A DNA stretch of 64,000 nucleotides from Candidatus Micropelagos thuwalensis (GTDB lineage Bacteria > Pseudomonadota > Alphaproteobacteria > RS24): assembly GCF_000469155.1 (NCBI RefSeq), contig NZ_AWXE01000004.1, positions 186,001-250,000 of the forward strand, written 5' to 3'. Made by a program: the position numbers and the translations under genes. Shown in pieces: positions 1 through 8,419 of this stretch (position 1 is the first letter of the stretch; every line of letters begins with the position of its first letter). The notes beneath the pieces are model-generated. The model ran no database searches. It was given only the letters and a program-made list of their open reading frames with translations, and was not told the origin of the DNA.

Positions 1-259
1 TTAATGCAACTGTTACAATATCTCCAATAGACCTAGCTCGTTGGTCTGTTGTAAACAATCCTGTATTAGCTGAGGTTTTAAAAATACTCCCACTGCTAAT
101 TGTAGGCGCATTATTTGCAACCACTTCATCATAACGTGGCATGAAATTTTCGGAAATTCTATTTTCTTTATATGTTGAACATCCGCTTACAAACCCAGTT
201 GAAATTAACGAAGTTAAAATCACAAGATATTTAAAATATAAACTTTTTTTGTGAGTCAT
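1..259 (-). CDS. flgH: Flagellar L-ring lipoprotein FlgH, N-terminal part (cut by window edge)
   Basis: FlgH forms the outer-membrane L-ring bushing around the flagellar rod. Only the first 86 codons lie in the window; the gene runs off the left edge. The reading starts at ATG 257-259 with a basic, hydrophobic signal peptide and a lipobox-like VSGCS around residue 27. The segment GSIFKTSANTGLFTTDQRAR, followed by SIGDIVTVAL, matches the conserved FlgH region in which a GSLF-type box precedes RRARRVGDILTV. It starts 14 bp after the stop of flgG, so it is co-transcribed with it. The call rests on the motif and on the usual flgG-flgH order. Confidence 0.85.
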   Translation of the reverse strand, partial: MTHKKSLYFKYLVILTSLISTGFVSGCSTYKENRISENFMPRYDEVVANNAPTISSGSIFKTSANTGLFTTDQRARSIGDIVTVAL

Positions 260-273
260 CTTAAATCCTCAAT

Positions 274-1062
274 TTAGAGGTTATTTGAGATGAAGCGGAG
301 CATATCATCAACTGATGTGATCGCTTTCGAGCTAACTTCGTAAGCTCTCTGAGTTTCGATCATATCTACCAATTCTTGCACAACATTTACATTTGAACTT
401 TCAAGTGCGCCTTGGACAAGCTTGCCAAATCCTTGCTCTAGCGGGTTTGAGAGAATTGGCGCACCACTGGCTTCTGTTTCAACTAAAAAATTTTCACCTA
501 TTGGCTGTAGACCAGTTAAATTTGAGAAATCTGCAAGAGTGAGCTGCCCAACTTCCTGCGCACCAACCTGACCAGGAACAGTCACAGATACAGTTCCGTT
601 TGATGATACACTTATTGAAGTCGCTTCATCGGGAATCTGAACTTCAGGCTGAACAATATATCCGCTTGAAGTCACCAATGTTCCTTCCGAGTTTCTTGAG
701 AATGCACCGTTACGCGTATATGCAATTCTGTCATCTGGCAAAAGGACTTGGAAGAAACCTGTACCTTCTATAGCCAGATCAAGAGCATTATCTGTCATCA
801 TGAGACTGCCCTGCGAATGCATTTTTTCTGTATTGGTAATCTTTACTCCAGTTCCTATTGCGAACGATGAATTTAACCTTGTATTTTCAGAAGTAAGGTC
901 ACCAGCGTAACGTCGAACTTGATAGAGCAATGACTCAAAATTAGCACGATCTTTTTTAAAACCTGTTGTATTTACATTAGAGAGGTTGTTGGCAATCACT
1001 TGCATTCGGATTTGCTGGGCGTTTAAACCACTTTTAGCAACGTGCATAGCATTGGCAGTCAT
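274..1062 (-). CDS. flgG: Distal rod protein FlgG
   Basis: FlgG builds the distal rod of the flagellar basal body, between the MS-ring-proximal rod and the hook. The 262-residue length is typical. The N-terminal D0 helix carries the family signature ANNLSNVNTTGFKK (about residues 25-38); the middle has TRNGAFSRNSEGTLV; the C-terminal D0 helix has ALESSNVNVVQELVDMIETQ and RAYEVSSKAI, the classic FlgE/F/G C-terminal box. It is preceded by a strong sigma-54 promoter and followed closely by flgH. The separate promoter means flgG-flgH can be expressed apart from flgBCDEF. Confidence 0.95.
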   Translation of the reverse strand: MTANAMHVAKSGLNAQQIRMQVIANNLSNVNTTGFKKDRANFESLLYQVRRYAGDLTSENTRLNSSFAIGTGVKITNTEKMHSQGSLMMTDNALDLAIEGTGFFQVLLPDDRIAYTRNGAFSRNSEGTLVTSSGYIVQPEVQIPDEATSISVSSNGTVSVTVPGQVGAQEVGQLTLADFSNLTGLQPIGENFLVETEASGAPILSNPLEQGFGKLVQGALESSNVNVVQELVDMIETQRAYEVSSKAITSVDDMLRFISNNL

Positions 1063-1097
1063 TGGAAATCTCCTTCAAAATCAGTCTGAAGAATAAT

Positions 1098-1114
1098 TGC
1101 AAACCCTGTGCCAA
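1098..1114 (-). promoter_or_regulatory. Sigma-54 (-24/-12) promoter of flgG-flgH
   Basis: On the minus strand the sequence reads TTGGCACAGGGTTTGCA. It has the invariant GG of the -24 element and GC of the -12 element at the standard spacing and is close to the TTGGCAC-N5-TTGCA consensus. It lies 36 bp before the flgG start, which suits a short leader. It is the best-matching such site in the window. Confidence 0.8.
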
Positions 1115-1154
1115 ACCATTTTACAGGCGTTTTTTGTTAGAAATTTTAGATTAT

Positions 1155-1913
1155 TTATCTCGGAAGGCGCATTATGGAAGCGCCACTTTCATCAAGCTCT
1201 CTAGCTATAGACATTAATCTTACATTTAACTCGTAATGACGCTGCCGGTGAAGCATTTCAACAAGTTCTTCGGTAGGGTTCACATTGCTAGTTTCAAGAT
1301 ACCCTTGCGCAATTTCAGCTAATTGATCCGGCTGAATATCCCTATTGTCAATAAATCTGATATTGCCATCTCCAGACTTTTTCAAATCTTTTACTTCAGC
1401 CTGAATTGTTCCTATGAAACCAATCTCGTCTCTTTGTCCAGGCTCACCGTCAAGTGGTTCAATAGTAATTCTTCCATCATTACCTATAACTAACTGTCTG
1501 TAGGGAGGGAGAACGATAGGTTGCAAGCCTTGATTTAATATTTTATTGCCTGCCCCATCAACTAAGAATCCGTCTTGATCTACCCTAAAATCACCCCGTC
1601 TAGACAATGCTGGTTCATTATTTTCAGGCATCATCAGAAAGTAGCCACTTCCGTTAATGGCAACATCTTTTTCGTTTTCGGTAAAATCTAATCGACCTTG
1701 ATTATCATCAAATCTATTCTTACCTTCTCTTAAACTAAATGCTCTTGTCTCCAATGACTCAAGAGTTTTAAGGAAACTACTCTCAATCATAGGTGGTTCA
1801 ATATCCTTGCGAAATCCAGGGACATTAACATTCGCAAGATTATTTGACCTTATGGAACTATCTTCCTTGGAATGCTTAATAGCATTTAAAGATAAATGAA
1901 GCAGCCGATCCAT
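1155..1913 (-). CDS. flgF: Proximal rod protein FlgF
   Basis: FlgF is one of the proximal rod subunits of the flagellar basal body. It has the N-terminal rod signature RSNNLANVNVPGFRKD (about residues 23-38), a central GSGYFLM followed by LSRRGDFRVDQDGFLVDGAG, and the C-terminal box GYLETSNVNPTEELVEMLHR. The length of 252 residues fits FlgF. It starts 14 bp after flgE and is the last gene of the flgBCDEF run; the sigma-54 site between flgF and flgG begins a new unit. Confidence 0.9.
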   Translation of the reverse strand: MDRLLHLSLNAIKHSKEDSSIRSNNLANVNVPGFRKDIEPPMIESSFLKTLESLETRAFSLREGKNRFDDNQGRLDFTENEKDVAINGSGYFLMMPENNEPALSRRGDFRVDQDGFLVDGAGNKILNQGLQPIVLPPYRQLVIGNDGRITIEPLDGEPGQRDEIGFIGTIQAEVKDLKKSGDGNIRFIDNRDIQPDQLAEIAQGYLETSNVNPTEELVEMLHRQRHYELNVRLMSIARELDESGASIMRLPR

Positions 1914-1927
1914 TTGCTATCTCTCAG

Positions 1928-4900
1928 TTACATTCTAATATTAATAATAGATTGTGTAAGGGTAGTTGTAGTTTCAATAGCTTTTGCTGAAGCTTGGAAG
2001 TTTCTCTGAGCAGTAATCAAATTAACCAACTCCTCAGTAATATCCACATTGGAACGCTCAAGCGAACCAGATAGAATATTACCAAAGCCCTCAGCACCCG
2101 CCTCACCGACCTGAGGTGAGCCAGATACCGCTGTTTCAACATAGGTGGCATTACCAATCTGTTTCAAACCGTTTTGGTTATTAAAGTTTGCAACAACTAT
2201 CTTACCTAGCGGATTATTTAAACCATTGGTATAGTTAGCGCGGATTGTTCCTGAGGCATCAATCTCCAATCCATCTAGACGACCAGATGTAAAACCATCC
2301 TGATCAACAGCAACAACCGAGAAAGGCTGAGCAAACTGTGTTGAAGCCGAGAAATCTATATCAAGTGAGATAGATACACCCTCTTCCTGCTTCTCGTAAT
2401 GAACTGTATTTTTTGGACTTACGAGTGTACCTGTTTTATCGAATGTTAATTCACCCTCATCAATATAAAGTGGGAAATAACCTTCCACTAAATTAGCTGG
2501 TGGTGACTCAACAACCTCGCCTTCTGCATTAACAAATAATGCAACTCCATCTTTGTTAGTAGCTTGCACAAGGTTAAATATTTGTGGAATAGAACCAACA
2601 CCCAAAGGTACGTCATCAAGACCTAACTTTGTGCTTCCATTCACTTTAATAGTAGAAGTATTACCCCGTGTACCGGTTGTAAATGTAAAGTTATTAGTGT
2701 CAGTATTATAAGAGACTGTCACACCACCAACCGTTTCTCCAGTAACTGGATCTTGAATTTGGTTAATCCTTTCTTCAAGAGCTGTGGCAAGAGTTGATCC
2801 AACATAAGATCCCCCCGGTACGGTAATAATTCCGCTGATACCGTTCACAGAGACGTTAAAAATATTTTCTCCAATTTGACTGGACAGGGTGAAAACCTCT
2901 GAGAGGTTTTCTTGCGCAGTTGTACTTGTCGCAATAGCAGGTAGTGATGCAAGACCTCTACCATTATTGAAAATGATATCAGTTTTAGTGGATCCGACAC
3001 CCATTAGTTGGTTGTCGCCAGCACCAATTGTTCTTTGTGTCAAATCAAAAGTACCATTAACCACAGTTCCGTCAGTATCAGATATCGCATAACGGCCAAT
3101 TTGAATATTTGATGCCTTCTGTTCCTCAGATACTCCTAAGGCACCATCTGCCGCAATATTCTCTCCAGTACTTCCACTCGAAAATGTAAATGTCTTAGTG
3201 TCACTATTATATTCTACCTGAACACCGTAACGTTTATCGTTAAGCTGTATCTCTTCACCATCCGCGACTAAGGTTTCAGCAGTTAAGACTTCACCACCTC
3301 TGATTAGAACAGTAGATGCGTCTTCCTCAGCAGGAATACCCAAGTTATTTGATACATCAGCATTTTCAGCACCGTAAACTTCAAAGGAATTAAAGTTTGG
3401 CTCAGTACCTGTACCCAAAGTTGTACGATCTACTTGGAACTGAAGTCTTTGGTTAATTTCATCATAAGCTACTGTTAGTGGTGGATTCTTCTCATCAACC
3501 CAATCAGAAGTAATAGTCATAGCAGTAGAATTATTTGCTAATTCGAACCCTAACTGCTGAAGTGAGTCTATGGCATTTCCACCTGCATCTGTTAATGCTA
3601 GAATCTCTGTACCAACTTTTATGATACCATTTGCAGCATTACCAGTAACAGTAGTAACTTCAGTGTTTGTATATTTATGTTTAGCAGCAGCAGTTTCACG
3701 GATGATTATTTTTTTACTGGAGAAGTTATCCAATGCACCCTCGTATACGTTATCAGCTCCCTCAAAAAATGCTTCAACGGTATTAGACTGATCACTTAAC
3801 ACATGTGCAGTGGTACTGGTTATATTAAAACCAGTGTCTGGGAGACCTAATCCAGTCGTATTAATAGTTATTGAGGTATTGGCAGTAACATTTGAAATTT
3901 GGAATGTTCGGCCATTTAAGAAAGATGCATTAGCCTCAGTGAATTTACCCGCTATCTGGATTGTTTCACCAGCAGTTAAACCAGAAGTATTTGCTAAGTT
4001 AACAGTTAAAGTATTTTGAGTAGCATCATATTTAATAGTATTTCCATCTCCATCTGCATTTACAACTTTTTTGTCGTCATAAACGTTTAACGAAGGACGT
4101 TCACCATAGAAAGAATAAACTAAAAACTTTGCATTAGCAGTTGCGGCCCCGCGACTAGCTGGGCTTACATAACTATCTAAAGTGTTGTGCGTAAGATTAA
4201 ATATTTGGGTTTGCTCAAGAATATCTGTGATTTGCGCACCCTCTGATCGACCAAATAATTGGCCGGTATTACCAAAGTTAAAAGCGCTCTGATTAGTGGT
4301 ATTAATTGTATCATTTGAGGCCACGATAAATTCATTCAGAGCACTATTCAATCGAGCCTGCGTGTGGGCTAAGAACTGCTCTTTAGTAAAGTCTGGCGAG
4401 GCGCCTGAAAGATCAATATTCTCAATATCAGTAACATATGATGCGGATAGCAAATCGACGGTTATTGCACTTCCTGCAAGTTCTTTCAAACTTGATGTTG
4501 TGCCGTCAGAATTCAATCGGCTAAGGTTGATATTAATTTCGTTATCAACATTTTGAACAATTTGAATTTTTTTGTCATCACCATAGGCAGTGTTAATTGC
4601 CCGCTCCACCTCTTTAGCGAGATCAGCAGCATTATATGTACCTGGACGAATATCGATACTGACCGGCTGGTCACCATCATCAACATTTAATAATAGGAAG
4701 TCTTTACCCCAATAAACATCGTTGGCAGAGCCTGCTTCACGCGTGGCTTTAAACTGCATTGGGTCGGTAACGATTTCAACGAGCTTGTCACCCTCATCAC
4801 CAAAGTCAAAAGCTGTTGTTTCACTCTGAATTTTGGCTGGCTGACTATCCACTTGCTGTTGTAAATCATCAAGCTTGTAAAGCGCAGAACCTTTACCTTC

Positions 4901-5731
4901 CAAAAAGTAGTTATCGTCAGGGACTGATGTGGTTTGCGCACCAAATCTATCAATAAAAATTTGATTTGACGCATCATCAACCGCCGGCACGAGATCCGGA
5001 TTGATAATTGTATCGCCAATCACCAAACGCGTATCGTATTTGTTGGTTGGATCATCCGCAGATGTCGCCTGTGTTTTGATGAAATAAATCGTAGCAATTG
5101 TCGGATTACCCAAATCATCAAAGATTGTGATTGATGTTGAGTTTGTGAAAGTATCCGGGTTATCCGGGTTAAAATTATACCCATCAGCAAACTGCGCCTT
5201 CTCAGTGACAACATCGGCATCGGCAGGCAAGTTCACCCCAAGAGAAATATTAGCCGTCGCTTGCGGATCACCTGAAGTCACAGGTAGTTGCAACGGCACA
5301 GCACTTGTCAAATCTTTCGCAGTAACAGAACCATCCTGGTTAACTGGATAAACCAGCAAGAACTGACCCGCTGAGTCAACAACGTATCTGTCATTGTTAA
5401 CATTCAGTGAACCGTTACGCGTGTAAACAGTCTGGGCTGATGTAAGAGACGGCTTCAATGAGAAGAAACCTTGTCCGGAAATCGCAAGGTCAAGCGCGTT
5501 CAGAGATGAAGCGATGTTACCCTGAGTAAACTGCTGCTTAATCCCTTTAAGAATTGTACCCGAACCAATCGATGAAGAAGCGTTCTGCAATGGTGATGTC
5601 GCGAAGATATCACCAAATTCCGCCCGGCTTCGTTTAAAGCCCGTCGTACCGACGTTGGCAATGTTGTTGGAAGTAGCTGAAATATCAGCCTGTGAACCGT
5701 TCAAACCTGTCAGAGCTGTATAAAACGACAT
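1928..5731 (-). CDS. flgE: Very large flagellar hook protein FlgE (1267 aa)
   Basis: FlgE polymerises into the hook, the universal joint of the flagellum. The N-terminus has GLNGSQADISATSNNIANVG and TTGFKRSRAEFGD; the C-terminus has GSLERSNVDITEELVNLITA and QRNFQASAKAIE. Both are intact and typical. Between them lie about 800-900 extra residues compared with the usual hook protein of roughly 400 residues. The insert contains flagellin/hook IN-type segments such as PGTYNAADLAKEVERAIN (about residue 367) and PGGSYVGSTLATALEERIN (about residue 970), and two related beta modules: VEYNSDTKTFTFSSGSTGEN (about residue 838) and VSYNTDTNNFTFTTGTRGN (about residue 1008). The frame is open throughout, so it is one long gene and not a fusion artefact. 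It follows flgD directly. Confidence 0.95.
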   Translation of the reverse strand: MSFYTALTGLNGSQADISATSNNIANVGTTGFKRSRAEFGDIFATSPLQNASSSIGSGTILKGIKQQFTQGNIASSLNALDLAISGQGFFSLKPSLTSAQTVYTRNGSLNVNNDRYVVDSAGQFLLVYPVNQDGSVTAKDLTSAVPLQLPVTSGDPQATANISLGVNLPADADVVTEKAQFADGYNFNPDNPDTFTNSTSITIFDDLGNPTIATIYFIKTQATSADDPTNKYDTRLVIGDTIINPDLVPAVDDASNQIFIDRFGAQTTSVPDDNYFLEGKGSALYKLDDLQQQVDSQPAKIQSETTAFDFGDEGDKLVEIVTDPMQFKATREAGSANDVYWGKDFLLLNVDDGDQPVSIDIRPGTYNAADLAKEVERAINTAYGDDKKIQIVQNVDNEININLSRLNSDGTTSSLKELAGSAITVDLLSASYVTDIENIDLSGASPDFTKEQFLAHTQARLNSALNEFIVASNDTINTTNQSAFNFGNTGQLFGRSEGAQITDILEQTQIFNLTHNTLDSYVSPASRGAATANAKFLVYSFYGERPSLNVYDDKKVVNADGDGNTIKYDATQNTLTVNLANTSGLTAGETIQIAGKFTEANASFLNGRTFQISNVTANTSITINTTGLGLPDTGFNITSTTAHVLSDQSNTVEAFFEGADNVYEGALDNFSSKKIIIRETAAAKHKYTNTEVTTVTGNAANGIIKVGTEILALTDAGGNAIDSLQQLGFELANNSTAMTITSDWVDEKNPPLTVAYDEINQRLQFQVDRTTLGTGTEPNFNSFEVYGAENADVSNNLGIPAEEDASTVLIRGGEVLTAETLVADGEEIQLNDKRYGVQVEYNSDTKTFTFSSGSTGENIAADGALGVSEEQKASNIQIGRYAISDTDGTVVNGTFDLTQRTIGAGDNQLMGVGSTKTDIIFNNGRGLASLPAIATSTTAQENLSEVFTLSSQIGENIFNVSVNGISGIITVPGGSYVGSTLATALEERINQIQDPVTGETVGGVTVSYNTDTNNFTFTTGTRGNTSTIKVNGSTKLGLDDVPLGVGSIPQIFNLVQATNKDGVALFVNAEGEVVESPPANLVEGYFPLYIDEGELTFDKTGTLVSPKNTVHYEKQEEGVSISLDIDFSASTQFAQPFSVVAVDQDGFTSGRLDGLEIDASGTIRANYTNGLNNPLGKIVVANFNNQNGLKQIGNATYVETAVSGSPQVGEAGAEGFGNILSGSLERSNVDITEELVNLITAQRNFQASAKAIETTTTLTQSIINIRM

Positions 5732-5759
5732 CTTCTATACTCCGTTACTTATCTAATAC

Positions 5760-6449
5760 TTACTTACGAAACTTAATAACTTCAGCAGCGCTGATGGTTC
5801 CGTAATCACGGACATCCAATTGGACACCATCACGACCGTTGCCGGTTGTAGCTGCTAATACATCTGCGAAGACTGAAGGCGAAACAGCCTCAAGCCCGTT
5901 TCCGGTGTCTGCATAGGCTTCAACACGAATAGCGTCGCCTGACTCCAGAATCTCACTTGGAATATCCAACCAGCTGAAACCAACCAGACCCCGCGGCTGC
6001 GCACCCATATCAACCTGATGCAGAATTTCACCCTGCTCATTGGTAAATCTGATATTTGACGTTGAAGCGCTTGACGGCAGATCAACCACACCATGGATTT
6101 CACCATTTTCATCTGGACGCGCCAAGTTACCAGGAACAAGAACTGAATGACCAAGAAGATTAGAAGCGGTTGCAATTCTGAATTCTTGTAATTGATCAGA
6201 CATGCCTTTCAGCGTTTCACCCATATCAGTGATACCTGTAACGGTTGAGAACTGAGCCATTTGAGCAATAAAATCGGCATTATCCATCGGCGCAAAAGGA
6301 TCCTGATTTTGAAGCTGAGTTGTCATCAGTTTCAGGAAATCAGCCTGCCCGAGTTGATCGCGGCGCTTGGTTGTCGCTTCCTCTTGCTTGTTCACCCCTA
6401 ATTTATCAAGGATGGCATTGAGGGATTGATTGCTGTCAATTGTACTCAT
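5760..6449 (-). CDS. flgD: Hook cap / hook assembly protein FlgD
   Basis: FlgD caps the growing hook and is needed for FlgE polymerisation. The N-terminal export and capping region contains [20 protein letters not shown] followed by [18 protein letters not shown], the family signature (about residues 33-70). The C-terminal half has FlgD-type beta segments ([19 protein letters not shown]). At 229 residues it is of normal length. It lies between flgC and flgE in the standard flgBCDE order. Confidence 0.95.
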   Translation of the reverse strand: MSTIDSNQSLNAILDKLGVNKQEEATTKRRDQLGQADFLKLMTTQLQNQDPFAPMDNADFIAQMAQFSTVTGITDMGETLKGMSDQLQEFRIATASNLLGHSVLVPGNLARPDENGEIHGVVDLPSSASTSNIRFTNEQGEILHQVDMGAQPRGLVGFSWLDIPSEILESGDAIRVEAYADTGNGLEAVSPSVFADVLAATTGNGRDGVQLDVRDYGTISAAEVIKFRK

Positions 6450-6460
6450 GATTTACCTGC

Positions 6461-6880
6461 TTACTTTCCTAAATTAACCGTTTGCATCATCAAGGCCTTG
6501 ATGGTTGTGATGACTTCAACATTATTCTGGTACTGTCTATTGGCTTCCATCATGTCGACCATTTCCTCTTCTTGAGAAACGGCGGCAACATAAACAAATC
6601 CATTTTCATCTGATTTTGGATGTGACGGCATGTAAACCGCCTCCGGCTCACGCTCAAGCTGAACAATTTCGGTTACACCAGTGGTTGCGACCCCATTACG
6701 TTTGAAGTTCTCAGAATATTCAGTTTCAAAAACTGGGCGAATAGCTTTGTAAGCTGCCTCTCTCGAACCTTCCATGGAACCGGCATTGGCCAGATTACTA
6801 GCAATTGTATTAAGACGAACAAGCTGAGCGGACATGGCGCGACCAGAAATATCAAAAATGTTCTTCAAATCACTCATCAT
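6461..6880 (-). CDS. flgC: Proximal rod protein FlgC
   Basis: FlgC is a small proximal rod subunit. It contains the N-terminal rod box RLNTIASNLANAGSMEGSRE and the C-terminal box EEEMVDMMEANRQYQNNVEV, both diagnostic, in 139 residues. Its start overlaps the last codon of flgB (shared bases 6877-6880), showing translational coupling. The second codon is also ATG, so translation may begin at 6877. Confidence 0.95.
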   Translation of the reverse strand: MMSDLKNIFDISGRAMSAQLVRLNTIASNLANAGSMEGSREAAYKAIRPVFETEYSENFKRNGVATTGVTEIVQLEREPEAVYMPSHPKSDENGFVYVAAVSQEEEMVDMMEANRQYQNNVEVITTIKALMMQTVNLGK

Positions 6881-7263
6881 TCACCTCTAATCGCGGACAT
6901 CAGTCCTTTAATGCGCCCATCAAGAAAATTAAGCGTGGTTTGATAACGTGTCGCGTTTTCTGAGAATTGAAGCTGTTCAACCGCAAGCTCAACGGTATTA
7001 CCATCAAGTGAAGGGTTAATAGGTGAACGATACAGAGCTTGTCCTGTTGAATATGGGGCTGCAAATGGGATATGATCACCATGAGTGGTCTCAAGAGGAC
7101 CGTCTCGCAAATGTTTACGGATTTCAGTGTCAAAATTAATGTCCCGAGCTTTAAAATTTGGCGTTGCGGCATTAGCAATATTCGACGCAATCATCTCATT
7201 GCGACGTCCGCGCAGAGACAGGGCTGAGGCATAAATATTGAGATATTCTTTAATATCGTCCAT
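6877..7263 (-). CDS. flgB: Proximal rod protein FlgB
   Basis: FlgB is the first proximal rod subunit added after the export gate. It shows the FlgB signature RRNEMIASNIANAATPNFKA followed by RDINFD and the C-terminal segment FSENATRYQTTLNFLDGRIK. I place the start at ATG 7263 (MDDIKEYLN), giving 128 residues; an in-frame GTG at 7281 would add six residues. It is the first gene of the leftward flgBCDEF operon and lies directly behind a sigma-54 type promoter. Confidence 0.93.
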   Translation of the reverse strand: MDDIKEYLNIYASALSLRGRRNEMIASNIANAATPNFKARDINFDTEIRKHLRDGPLETTHGDHIPFAAPYSTGQALYRSPINPSLDGNTVELAVEQLQFSENATRYQTTLNFLDGRIKGLMSAIRGE

Positions 7264-7313
7264 TTCCGTTACGTTTCTCACTAGGGCATGAAATCATGCA
7301 GTTACAAGTTCCG

Positions 7314-7330
7314 TTGGTCTGAAAATTGCA
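7314..7330 (+). promoter_or_regulatory. Weaker sigma-54-like element facing the acidic-protein gene
   Basis: The plus strand reads TTGGTCTGAAAATTGCA, with GG and GC correctly spaced but TCT instead of CAC in the -24 element. It points toward the gene starting at 7364. It is nearly a mirror image of the flgB promoter, and the two share the self-complementary TTGCAA at 7326-7331, so only one could be occupied at a time. Confidence 0.4.
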
Positions 7331-7343
7331 ATTCCTATGCCAA
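7327..7343 (-). promoter_or_regulatory. Sigma-54 promoter of flgBCDEF
   Basis: The minus strand reads TTGGCATAGGAATTGCA. The GG and GC dinucleotides are at the correct -24/-12 spacing, and the match to TTGGCAC-N5-TTGCA is strong. It ends about 64 bp before the chosen flgB start. Its -12 element overlaps the -12 element of an opposing site on the plus strand. Confidence 0.75.
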
Positions 7344-7363
7344 GTGCCTTTTAGGAGTTAAAA

Positions 7364-8080
7364 ATGGAAAACTTTGATGTAGAGTTATCAGATAACAAGT
7401 CGAAAATGACTTTGCTTTCACCTGAAATTGTCGAAATACGCAATAAAATCGTCGATAAACTTGAAGGCAAGTCCTTAAAAGACATTCGCTCGAACATAAA
7501 AGACTTTTTAGACAATGAGAAAAAGGAAGAAACACGTCTCGCGGCTCTGGCTGCACGCATTGTTTTGCTCAGAAGGTTTATTTCAGAACTAACTGAAAGT
7601 CAGGAATTACTCGAAAAAGAAGAAATGGATAAACTTGAGAATGAGATTTTTGACAATGATGACAACTTTGAAGATGACAATGAAAGTGATGATTTCGAGG
7701 GTGACATAAATTGGAAACGCCTAAGAATCATAGAAGATTGTGAAGTTAATGGTGTTCGCTTCCCCGCAGGCATTCAAATTGATGTGAAACTTATAGATGC
7801 CGAGCGTTTGCTGGAAGCAGGACAGGCAGAAATGTTAGAAAAGCCAGTTAACCCTGTTGAAGCAGAAACAGAAGAAGCTGAGACAGAAGATGAAGCTGAG
7901 ACAGAAGAAGCTGAAACTGAGGAAGAAACAGCTGATGACACCTCTAAAACACTTGAAGAAGACACTGATGATACAGAAGCTGAAGTTGTTGAGGGAGAGG
8001 ATGATGCAGAACCAACTGAAGAAGAAGATGACACCTCTGATTCAGATGCAGCCGCGTCTGGAGATGAAGAGAGCGACTAG
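7364..8080 (+). CDS. Highly acidic protein of unknown function in the flagellar cluster
   Basis: I do not recognise this 238-residue protein as a named family. Residues 1-95 are charged and look helical, possibly a coiled coil. A short stretch of Asp/Glu follows, then a small folded-looking segment of about 40 residues (NGVRFPAGIQIDVKLIDAER and LLEAGQAEML). From residue 165 on, over half of the residues are Asp or Glu, with EAETE-type tandem repeats. A good ribosome site (AGGAG) stands 8 bp before ATG 7364. It diverges from flgB and overlaps the downstream lipoprotein gene by 17 bp. Its place suggests a flagellar accessory role, but that is inference. There is no signal peptide. Confidence 0.75.
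   Translation: MENFDVELSDNKSKMTLLSPEIVEIRNKIVDKLEGKSLKDIRSNIKDFLDNEKKEETRLAALAARIVLLRRFISELTESQELLEKEEMDKLENEIFDNDDNFEDDNESDDFEGDINWKRLRIIEDCEVNGVRFPAGIQIDVKLIDAERLLEAGQAEMLEKPVNPVEAETEEAETEDEAETEEAETEEETADDTSKTLEEDTDDTEAEVVEGEDDAEPTEEEDDTSDSDAAASGDEESD
7855..7935 (+). repeat. Imperfect tandem repeats coding for Glu-Ala-Glu-Thr units
   Basis: Units resembling GAAGCTGAGACAGAAGA recur several times in a row, encoding EAETEEAETEDEAETEEAET. Such in-frame repeats can change number by slippage and lengthen or shorten the acidic tail of the protein that contains them. Confidence 0.7.
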
Positions 8081-8411
8081 ACCTCACATCGCCTTTCTGG
8101 TGCTGGCAAGTTTTCTTGTCGCTTCCTGTGATGGGCTTTCAAGATTCAAACATCTCAGCTTCACCTGCATGGAAAACCGATTGGGTATTAAAACCATCGA
8201 ACTTTACGTCCGGTCGATAGATAAACGTGTTGTTGTTTCCGATAAAAACGGCACGAGGGAAATTAACCCAATTTCTCTCTCGGATGATATGCTGGAAGCT
8301 GGCGATCAAGAATTAAAAATTCTGATTAATCTGGAAACAGCTAAAGTACAAGCCATGACCAATGATTTGTTTTACACGCTGAGTTGCGGCAAACAAGAAT
8401 TTGAAATGTAA
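8064..8411 (+). CDS. Small lipoprotein of unknown function
   Basis: The 115-residue product begins at ATG 8064 with a short basic head, a hydrophobic stretch and a lipobox (LVASC, Cys at about residue 19), so it should be a lipid-anchored envelope protein. The mature part (ENRLGIKTIELYVRSIDK, then ISLSDDMLEAGDQELKILIN) has no motif that I recognise. Its start lies inside the last 17 bp of the acidic-protein gene, so the two are coupled. A longer in-frame reading upstream is only the repeat region in another frame. It converges on the DUF2802 gene with 8 bp between stop codons. Confidence 0.7.
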   Translation: MKRATRPHIAFLVLASFLVASCDGLSRFKHLSFTCMENRLGIKTIELYVRSIDKRVVVSDKNGTREINPISLSDDMLEAGDQELKILINLETAKVQAMTNDLFYTLSCGKQEFEM

Positions 8412-8419
8412 AACAGAAA

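Noticed and set aside
7774-8034. Ser/Val-rich open frame on the minus strand
   Set aside because: It is the mirror of the Glu-rich repeat region of the acidic-protein gene; no ribosome site and extreme low complexity.
7857-8063. Upstream extension of the lipoprotein gene
   Set aside because: Lys/Gln-rich repeat is the acidic tail read in another frame; the signal peptide and lipobox begin at ATG 8064.
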